A stretch of 29,500 bases of DNA from a virus. A model generated the notes under the pieces. It worked only from the letters and a program-made list of their open reading frames with translations. It made no database searches and had not been told where the DNA came from. Numbering within the stretch: the first letter of the stretch is position 1; every line of letters begins with the position of its first letter. This document shows positions 1 through 5,931 of this stretch, piece after piece. The position numbers were made by a program, and so were the translations under genes. The DNA is taken from the IMG/VR virus record IMGVR_UViG_3300044995_000278, positions 1 to 29,500 of that record. One strand, written 5' to 3'.

Positions 1-202
1 AGAAAATCCAGAGATCGTTATAGAAGACTTTGACGTATATAACAAATCTCCATATTTTAGAGATTATCCAAATTTAGGATTTTTATTAAACATAATGATA
101 TTATTAGAAACAAATTTTGAAAGTATCGATTTTAAAGGAGATTCTGATTATATAGAAAATATTAAAAAATTGTTTCCTAAATTTTATCTTAGCAAAAATT
201 GA
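1..202 (+). CDS. 3' end of an unknown gene, cut by the left edge
   Basis: Frame 2 is open from the left edge to a TGA at 200-202, giving about 66 C-terminal residues that end in FPKFYLSKN. The composition (many I, N, D, F, Y) matches the other genes here, so it is probably real coding sequence whose start lies outside the window. The last codons overlap the TTG start of the helicase (TTGA overlap), which suggests translational coupling and one operon. I recognise no family from this fragment. Confidence 0.6.
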   Translation, partial: ENPEIVIEDFDVYNKSPYFRDYPNLGFLLNIMILLETNFESIDFKGDSDYIENIKKLFPKFYLSKN

Positions 203-1773
203 CGGTAAAATTTACAGATGATGGAAAATTTTTAAAGTTAAATTTTGATAATTTAACTGAAAAAGAGCAAATAGAATATTCTTTCATAAAAAATGAAAGG
301 AATTTCTATATAAAACAAAAAATAAACAAGTATTCTAAAACAAAAGTTAATTACCTTTTAAACGGTAATTTAGTGCCGATAGGGATGTGGCAATATTTGC
401 TAGAAGTCTGTTCTAACTTTAAATTTAAATTATATTTTCCAGAGTATGATAAACTTTTTATTAATATTTCTAAAAGTAAAGTAGAAGAATTTTGTCATAA
501 ACTACTTGAAAATAATAATAAGTACACACCAAGACCTTATCAAGTAGAAGCAGTATATAGAGCCGTTAAATACAGGAATGCTACTTTATATTTAAGTGTT
601 AGTGCGGGCAAGACATTTATCATGTACATGGTAACACAGCTATTATTATTTTTTGGTATAGCAAAAAAGATATTAATTATAACAATAAAGCCATCTCTAT
701 CCTCACAGCACTATATAGAATTTAAAGAAGAATATCATTGTATACCCAAAAAACTTAATATTTTCTTATTTAATGGATCTTCTTTAAAAAATGATAAAGA
801 AGAAAATAATATTTATATAGGAAATTATCAATCTTTAAGAGAATTACCAGAAACTTTTTTCCATAGATTTGATGCTGTATTATTTGATGAGGCACACCAT
901 GTCTCAGCTCCCAGTATACAAAAAATATTGTCTTACTGTAAAAATGCTAAACATGTTAGCGGTTATACTGGAAGTATAAGAGAAGGCAATCATTCTGGTT
1001 ATTATGACGTATTGGCACATATTGGACCAATTGTTTACAAAATGACTAAGAGAGACTTGATAGAAATGGGTTCTGCTACTGATGGTTCTATAGAAGTATT
1101 TTATTTAGATTCATTTAAGAAAGAAGATAAAATTAAATTATATGAATTAAAAGAATCTGAATCTATTTCAGGCGAAAAACTTTTGCGTATAGAGCAGCAA
1201 ATGATTAGAGATAATCAAACTAGATTAATATGGCTGTGCACTTTAATAAGCAAATTTAATAACAAAAATGTTTTGGTATATTTTGAGAGTGTTAAAGACA
1301 AATACGGAGAAAAAATAGTTAATATGTTAAAATCAATTAGCCAAGACAAAAATATTTTTTATATAGATGAAAGTGTACCAACATCATCTAGGGAGCATTT
1401 TAAACAAGTAATGGAAACCAGTGTTAATAACATATTGGTAGCAACTTATAAAACATGGAGTACTGGAGAAAGTGTAAAAAATTTACATGTAGTAGTATGT
1501 GCAGAAGCAATAAAAGATGAATTAACAGTATCTCAAATTGTTGGTAGACCAATGAGAAGTCATTCTAGTAAAGAAAAATTTTTGTGGATAGATATTGTAG
1601 ATGATCTTAGCGTAGATATTGGCAATTCTTTCACAAATAATCCTATTAGGCATATTAACTATATGCTTAGATGGTCTAAAGAAAGAATTAAACAGTTTAA
1701 TAAAGATAAATTTGTTATAAACACACACAGAGTTTCTTTAGTCAAATCAGTTTCGGGTAGCAATTCAGTATAA
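199..1773 (+). CDS. uvsW: UvsW-type superfamily 2 DNA helicase
   Basis: Predicted ATP-dependent DNA helicase of the T4 UvsW (RecG-like) type. In T4, UvsW remodels recombination and fork intermediates and unwinds R-loops at origins. Motifs seen: RPYQ at residues 112-115, Walker A SAGKT at 135-139, DEAHH at 230-234, motif III GYTGS near 255, and motif VI QIVGRPMR at 446-453. The N-terminal ~100 residues precede the helicase core, as in UvsW. Length is 524 aa, slightly shorter than T4 UvsW. The start is TTG, directly after an in-frame TAG at 190-192 and overlapping the upstream stop. No ATG lies near the N-terminus in this frame, so TTG is the best choice. The 3' end overlaps the convergent gene on the other strand by 32 bases. 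Helicase assignment is firm; the UvsW subtype rests on motif style and the T4 context. Confidence 0.85.
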   Translation: MTVKFTDDGKFLKLNFDNLTEKEQIEYSFIKNERNFYIKQKINKYSKTKVNYLLNGNLVPIGMWQYLLEVCSNFKFKLYFPEYDKLFINISKSKVEEFCHKLLENNNKYTPRPYQVEAVYRAVKYRNATLYLSVSAGKTFIMYMVTQLLLFFGIAKKILIITIKPSLSSQHYIEFKEEYHCIPKKLNIFLFNGSSLKNDKEENNIYIGNYQSLRELPETFFHRFDAVLFDEAHHVSAPSIQKILSYCKNAKHVSGYTGSIREGNHSGYYDVLAHIGPIVYKMTKRDLIEMGSATDGSIEVFYLDSFKKEDKIKLYELKESESISGEKLLRIEQQMIRDNQTRLIWLCTLISKFNNKNVLVYFESVKDKYGEKIVNMLKSISQDKNIFYIDESVPTSSREHFKQVMETSVNNILVATYKTWSTGESVKNLHVVVCAEAIKDELTVSQIVGRPMRSHSSKEKFLWIDIVDDLSVDIGNSFTNNPIRHINYMLRWSKERIKQFNKDKFVINTHRVSLVKSVSGSNSV

Positions 1774-2440
1774 ATTGCTCATACTCTTTGTTACTTTCTT
1801 TAAAAATATAATCAAAACTTTTATTTTCGTTTATTATAAAAAATTGTGGTAAGCTTTCAAAGAAAAAAGGCAATACTGGATATAAAGAATTTCTATGTTC
1901 TATTTTAGCATTTAATATCTTTTTAAATTTATCTTTATTTAGCAAATTGTATACTTTTAGCAGATATTTTTCTACGTATTCTATAAATATTTCTTGTTTA
2001 TATAAAACATAATTGCAGAAGCTAACACATTTTTTATCGTTAAAACCATCGAGTTTAACGCTAAATATATTTTCTTCATCAATTAATTTGCATATGTCTT
2101 GAGAAGAAAGAAAACCATTTTTTGAAAATGGGTGACTATAATTCATTAAATTTTTTGGCGTTAACAAAATTACATCTTTATCACATTTATCTATAAATCT
2201 ATAAACTTCTTCTGATCTTAATCTAGTTTTTTCAAAAAATCTCCATGACAATACTCCAACGTAATTATATTTTTTATTAGAATTTGTTATATTGTAATAT
2301 AATTCTATTATTACTTGATTTTCATATAAGTCAGTTAACTTTTGAGAATTATCATATGGGATGAAACCTCTATCTAAATGTTTTTTTGAATTATCATCAT
2401 AATATATTTGTAATATAAGATTATCTTGAACATTCTGCAT
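1742..2440 (-). CDS. Unknown protein, weakly glycosyltransferase-like
   Basis: Complete 232-aa ORF with an ATG start. It reads IYYDD, then YDNS near residue 30, then KYNYVGVLSWRFFEKT around residues 57-72, and a VILLTPKN strand near 90. The order 'IPYDNS ... VGVLSWRFFEKT ... D-x-x-x-L' reminds me of an uncharacterised family (WGFxSWKFxxKTG) found near phage and bacterial glycosyltransferases. This is recall of a pattern, not proof. There is no signal peptide or membrane segment. It overlaps the 3' end of the upstream gene on the same strand by 20 bases, so the two are probably co-transcribed, and it converges on the helicase. The function should be treated as unknown. Confidence 0.7.
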   Translation of the reverse strand: MQNVQDNLILQIYYDDNSKKHLDRGFIPYDNSQKLTDLYENQVIIELYYNITNSNKKYNYVGVLSWRFFEKTRLRSEEVYRFIDKCDKDVILLTPKNLMNYSHPFSKNGFLSSQDICKLIDEENIFSVKLDGFNDKKCVSFCNYVLYKQEIFIEYVEKYLLKVYNLLNKDKFKKILNAKIEHRNSLYPVLPFFFESLPQFFIINENKSFDYIFKESNKEYEQFILNCYPKLI

Positions 2441-2933
2441 ATAATCTTATTAAGCCTGCAGTAAAATCTTTATTATTTCCATTATAAAAATTAAAATTTA
2501 ATTCTAATGAAGACTGTATTTTTGAGGAATATTGAAAATTAAGCCTTACATCATTGTTTATAGATAATGGAGATAATTGTAAAGCACCCCTTGTTACTGA
2601 AAGGTTATCTATTTGCAGTATACTGTTTATTCTTGGTATAGAATTTGAAGGTGAAACAAATTGATTCTCAACTTTTATGAATAAAGAAATTGGCATTTCA
2701 TTTGCATTAAAGCAATTTTGTATTAATACAGAATTATTAAATGCTGGATCATTTATTACGTTATAATTTATTGTGCCTATCTCTTTTAAAAAATTGGTTT
2801 TTACTGTATACAGCAATCCGTTTTCATCTTTTAGTTTTATATTAGAGTTAGAGTCTACTCCAAATATTACTTTACCATTTTGCGGATTTGGCTCATTAAT
2901 AAAATTTAATGGTGCTAATATTAATTTTGACAT
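2421..2933 (-). CDS. Putative virion/tail-fibre-associated protein
   Basis: The 170-aa protein starts MSKLILAPLNFINEP. An N-terminal stretch NGKVIFGVDSNSNIKLKD (residues ~20-37) resembles the 'GKV-GVD-x-x-G-L-x-L-K' opening seen in many phage tail-fibre and appendage proteins. The rest is predicted beta-rich, with N/S-rich loops and few charged residues, which fits a structural role. An in-frame ATG at 2981 would add 16 residues (MTNCHVNLIIDKYDKN). I prefer 2933 because the added residues look unlike the protein and the upstream ATG sits inside a palindrome at 2967-2981. TAGATAAATA, resembling a T4 late promoter, lies just upstream of 2933. Virion role is inferred from composition only. Confidence 0.6.
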   Translation of the reverse strand: MSKLILAPLNFINEPNPQNGKVIFGVDSNSNIKLKDENGLLYTVKTNFLKEIGTINYNVINDPAFNNSVLIQNCFNANEMPISLFIKVENQFVSPSNSIPRINSILQIDNLSVTRGALQLSPLSINNDVRLNFQYSSKIQSSLELNFNFYNGNNKDFTAGLIRLYAECSR

Positions 2934-2966
2934 ATTTTTGTCATATTTATCTATGATCAAATTAAC

Positions 2967-2981
2967 ATGACAATTTGTCAT
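2967..2981. promoter_or_regulatory. Palindrome ATGACAATTTGTCAT
   Basis: Inverted repeat with 7-base arms (ATGACAA/TTGTCAT) around a single central base. It lies in the divergent intergenic region between the minus-strand gene at 2421 and the plus-strand gene at 3143. It shares the TGACA/TGTCA core with a second palindrome at 3011-3037 and with half-sites near 2939 and 3051, so it could be an operator. No regulator is assigned. Confidence 0.4.
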
Positions 2982-3010
2982 ATTAATTTATTATTAAGTC
3001 ATACTATTGA

Positions 3011-3037
3011 AATTATATGACAAATCGTCATATAATT
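3011..3037. promoter_or_regulatory. Inverted repeat, 11-bp arms, candidate operator
   Basis: Perfect inverted repeat AATTATATGAC / GTCATATAATT separated by AAATC. A T-rich stretch (TTTTTTG) follows on the plus strand, so the RNA could fold as a hairpin. However, no plus-strand gene ends upstream, so a terminator makes little sense. A binding site for a dimeric regulator of the divergent genes is more likely. The intergenic region 2982-3142 otherwise holds only AT-rich sequence with no recognisable promoter consensus. Confidence 0.45.
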
Positions 3038-3142
3038 AAAATTTTTTGAATGACAATAATTTTGTAAAAAATCAATAATTTGGACCAATATTTGAATGAA
3101 ACTTTTTATAATAAAGAATAATATTAATTAAAACAGTAAATT

Positions 3143-3628
3143 ATGAAAAGTCAAACTTTAGTTCAAAGAAAAAAGCCTCTCAATTTAAAGCAAAATGAAA
3201 CAGTAATTATTTCTATTAACGGAGTAAATCATTTAGCAAACATTAAAGAAAGTAGAGGTAATACTTATGTAGCTGTTTTTGAAAAAAGAACAGAAATTGG
3301 TAGCATATGTCACATTTCGAAAACTGTTGAAAGGATTTTAGATGAAAATTTCAAACATTCTTACATAGCAAGTTATGTAGGCGTGTCTAATTTAAAAAAA
3401 GACATAGATCTTAGTATATCTAAAGAAAAGAAAGAAAAGAAAGAAAAGAAAGATTTCTGTGAGATAATAACAGAATCTGACATCATTAAGAAAAAAGAAA
3501 CAGGAATAGTATTTTCAGTTGGTGAAACCATTTATTATAAAAGTGTTAATATGGCTAATAATGGTATAATTAAAATGGCAAAGCTTGCTATTATGAAAAA
3601 ATTTGGAGACAACGTTGTATTTTTATAA
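3143..3628 (+). CDS. Hypothetical lysine-rich protein
   Basis: A 161-aa ORF with an ATG start and a leader lacking a Shine-Dalgarno motif. The N-terminal half (residues ~18-50, NETVIISINGVNHLANIKE then NTYVAVFEKR) looks like a small beta-barrel. A lysine-rich linker, KEKKEKKEKK, at about residues 95-104 is encoded by a 9-bp tandem repeat, and a second beta-rich segment follows (TGIVFSVGETIYYKSVN). It is the first gene of the plus-strand block after the palindrome-bearing region. I do not recognise the family. The two-domain, basic-linker design would suit nucleic-acid contact, but that is speculation. Confidence 0.65.
   Translation: MKSQTLVQRKKPLNLKQNETVIISINGVNHLANIKESRGNTYVAVFEKRTEIGSICHISKTVERILDENFKHSYIASYVGVSNLKKDIDLSISKEKKEKKEKKDFCEIITESDIIKKKETGIVFSVGETIYYKSVNMANNGIIKMAKLAIMKKFGDNVVFL
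3422..3452 (+). repeat. 9-bp tandem repeat AAAGAAAAG
   Basis: Three full copies plus four bases, in frame, encoding the KEKKEKKEKK linker. A purine-only slippage-prone tract; copy number may vary between related genomes. Confidence 0.85.
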
Positions 3629-3694
3629 AAGTTATTTTCAATTATTAATTGCACTAATAAAGTTACTAATTGCAGTATATAATTATATAAGTAT

Positions 3695-3988
3695 ATGGCA
3701 AAGCATTCTATAATAATAAATGATTGTCATCATTATCTAATAAAAGATAGTAGTGATAAAAAAATTGATTTATCAGATTCTTCTGTATTATCGACAATAG
3801 ATCATAGTATAGATCATCCATTGGGAGTTGTCTACAAAGCAAAAACTGTTATTGATTCAAATTTTAGGATAGTAAAGCAGAGAGATAATTCTCTACTAGC
3901 TTTCAATAAAGTAGAGTGGGATCTCAATCAAAAAAAGAAACGCAAAAATACTTCTCTTCTAAATTTAATAAAAAGTTTATTTACGTAA
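3695..3988 (+). CDS. Hypothetical protein, 97 aa
   Basis: Starts at ATG 3695 (MAKHSIIINDCHHYLIKDSS) and ends in a basic tail (QKKKRKNTSLLNLIKSLFT). The motif NDCHHYL near residues 9-15 contains a Cys and two His residues but no full zinc site. The stop overlaps the next start as TAATG, the same junction used repeatedly in this block, which supports both being real and co-translated. No family recognised. Confidence 0.6.
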   Translation: MAKHSIIINDCHHYLIKDSSDKKIDLSDSSVLSTIDHSIDHPLGVVYKAKTVIDSNFRIVKQRDNSLLAFNKVEWDLNQKKKRKNTSLLNLIKSLFT

Positions 3989-4443
3989 TGTTAAAGAAAA
4001 TCATAAAAAATATTGCTGATAAAATAACAGCAATATTAAAACTTATATGTAATAATGATGTATCATACCAACTTTTTTATTATAATACATCTTTAGGTTT
4101 TTTTAATGTCGATGGAGAAAAAACACATGAAATACAAAATATTTACGTTTTAGTTTTATTATTAGATAGAGTTGGTAATAATGAATCATTAGTAGAAGTT
4201 GTAAAAATAGCATCTTTATCAGAGGTTGACTCTGAAAAGAAGAATTTAGAAAAAGTTTCTAGTTATTTTTGGGTTGGCAGAACTCTTGTAGTTAATAATA
4301 AAAATCTATATAAGTCTAAATTACAAACAATTCCAAAAACTCTATCAGAGTGTAAAATAGACGCTATATTGGAGAAAATCAATGAAACTGGAATTAAATC
4401 TCTAAATAAGGTTGAAAAACTTTATTTAGAAATTAACAAATGA
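3988..4443 (+). CDS. Hypothetical protein with Bacteroidota-style C-terminal motif
   Basis: I place the start at ATG 3988, which overlaps the preceding stop (TAATG), rather than at 3916, where a longer frame would overlap the upstream gene by 73 bases. The 151-aa protein has a hydrophobic, basic N-terminus (MLKKIIKNIADKITAILKLI), a beta-rich middle, and ends IDAILEKINETGIKSLNKVEKLYLEI. That tail closely follows the pattern 'ILdKIsekGxxSLtkeEKexL' that I recall from the C-termini of Bacteroidota rhomboid-type and related proteins (DUF6576-like). No enzyme motif is seen. The stop overlaps the RNase H start (ATGA). Confidence 0.6.
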   Translation: MLKKIIKNIADKITAILKLICNNDVSYQLFYYNTSLGFFNVDGEKTHEIQNIYVLVLLLDRVGNNESLVEVVKIASLSEVDSEKKNLEKVSSYFWVGRTLVVNNKNLYKSKLQTIPKTLSECKIDAILEKINETGIKSLNKVEKLYLEINK

Positions 4444-5516
4444 TATTACTAGTAGATTCTAACAATTTAATTATAAGATTAGCTAACAGATTAGCTAATA
4501 CAGGTAATACTCTCTCAACAGCAAAAGAGCAAGAAGATTTAGAAAAAGAATTTCTATATGAGATTTCTTCTTTTCAAAACAAACATTCTTTTACTCTTTC
4601 TGATAGAGTAATTTTCTTTTTTGATGAAGGAAAAAGTTGGAGATATAACTTATATGATTCTTATAAGGCCAATAGAAAAAATCAAGACAGATATTCCAGA
4701 GATGGCTTAAATAATGCTATTAATAATTTAAAGCTATACTTTAAAGAAAGCAACATACCTTTTTTGTCAATGGTCGGGATGGAAGCTGATGACTTAATAA
4801 GTATAACTATAGACATATTGTGGAATTCTTCTGCTTTTAAAAAAGATAATAAGTTAGTAATATTCTCTAATGATGGTGATTTAAAACAATTAATTAGATC
4901 TAAAGATGATGAGCTATCTTTTGTTATATGTTATGATGGAATGAAAGAAAAATTTTTTCTAGACGGATATTTAGATATTTCTACTGATAGAGATGATTTT
5001 TTTGGAGTAAGTAACGTATCAGAGTTTATTTCAAAAGTTAACAATAATTGCGAAATAGTTAATCCAAAATCTATACTATTAGAAAAGTTGTTAGTTGGAG
5101 ATAGCTCTGATAACATAAAAAGTTCATTTTCTTATGATATTATAACAAAAAAAGGAGACAGAAAAACTTTTGGATTTACAGAGCTTAGATATAGAGAATT
5201 ATTAAAAAATACTGTATCTTTTAAAAAAGAATTTGGAGAAAATCTTGATAATAATTTAATTTTTGATAAAGTCAAAAAATTCATTATAGATAATGTGAAT
5301 GCAGTAGATCAAAATTCTATTACTTTAGATAAATTTAATGAGCAAATGTTATTGAATCGAAAATTACTTGAATTAAATTTTAAGCATATACCAGACAGTA
5401 TGAAACAAGAATCTTTGTCATATGTTTTATCTGTTCTTAAAGATTATAAAAAATATAACAATATATCTCTTTCATTAGAAAAGCCTTCTGATGTTAGAGA
5501 TTACAGATCTATTTAA
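4440..5516 (+). CDS. rnh: 5'-3' exonuclease, T4 RNase H type (FEN-1/PIN fold)
   Basis: Flap/5'-3' exonuclease that removes RNA primers during lagging-strand synthesis. The metal-binding acidic set is complete: D6 (LLVDSNN), D62 (FFFDEGKSWR), E115/D117/D118 (MEADD), D145/D147 (SNDGD) and D221/D224 (VGDSSDN). The helical-arch residues YDSYKANRK at 72-80 follow R68. The 358-aa length is somewhat above T4 RNase H (305 aa), partly from an insertion around residues 170-205. The GDSSDN element belongs to the helix-hairpin-helix region that contacts DNA. The ATG overlaps the upstream stop (ATGA) and the stop overlaps the next ATG (TAATG). The family call is firm from the motifs. Confidence 0.88.
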   Translation: MILLVDSNNLIIRLANRLANTGNTLSTAKEQEDLEKEFLYEISSFQNKHSFTLSDRVIFFFDEGKSWRYNLYDSYKANRKNQDRYSRDGLNNAINNLKLYFKESNIPFLSMVGMEADDLISITIDILWNSSAFKKDNKLVIFSNDGDLKQLIRSKDDELSFVICYDGMKEKFFLDGYLDISTDRDDFFGVSNVSEFISKVNNNCEIVNPKSILLEKLLVGDSSDNIKSSFSYDIITKKGDRKTFGFTELRYRELLKNTVSFKKEFGENLDNNLIFDKVKKFIIDNVNAVDQNSITLDKFNEQMLLNRKLLELNFKHIPDSMKQESLSYVLSVLKDYKKYNNISLSLEKPSDVRDYRSI

Positions 5517-5911
5517 TGGAATTGTTTGATTACATAAAATCTCTTTTTGACAAAGATTCTTATTCTAAAGTAAGAAATAATACTAAAAAGAAATTTTCTT
5601 TTATGTTATTGAGGTACATTTCTATTAAGTACCCATTAGAAGCTAACAATATGAACATCATTAACATTAATGAAGTTCATTTATCTGATTTCCTACATAG
5701 ATTTTTAGTATCTAGATACACTAGAGTACCAAATTGGATTTTTACAAAGACAAAAAAAGAAGAATTAAAAAAAGACACAGATATTTCTACTTTTATAAAT
5801 TTTTATGATTTAGATAAGATAGAGGTAGATCAATTAAAAAAACTTTTTCCAAAAGAATTTGAAGAATGTATTAAAGAATTTGTTACTTATCAAAAAAATC
5901 AAGATAAATAA
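5516..5911 (+). CDS. Possible clamp-loader small subunit (gp62-like)
   Basis: A 131-aa protein. The central stretch FSFMLLRYISIKYPLEANNMNII (about residues 28-50) followed by HLSDFLHRFLVS and PNWIFTKTKK resembles the pattern in T4-like gp62 clamp-loader small subunits: a 'NRFLSM-P' helix, then 'ANxxN', then a helix and a basic 'P-x-W-x-K-K' segment. T4 gp62 is 187 aa, so this is short. The position directly after RNase H, joined by TAATG, fits a replication role. There are no catalytic motifs. The call rests on a loose pattern and could be wrong; a profile comparison with gp62 would decide. Confidence 0.4.
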   Translation: MELFDYIKSLFDKDSYSKVRNNTKKKFSFMLLRYISIKYPLEANNMNIININEVHLSDFLHRFLVSRYTRVPNWIFTKTKKEELKKDTDISTFINFYDLDKIEVDQLKKLFPKEFEECIKEFVTYQKNQDK

Positions 5912-5931
5912 GAGTAATTAGCTCTTACTTG

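Noticed and set aside
3011-3037. Inverted repeat as a rho-independent terminator
   Set aside because: The plus-strand T-run fits, but no plus-strand gene ends before it; the AT-only stem and shared motif with nearby sites favour an operator.
3916-3987. Longer start for the gene at 3988
   Set aside because: It would overlap the preceding gene by 73 bases, while ATG 3988 forms the TAATG junction used elsewhere in this block.
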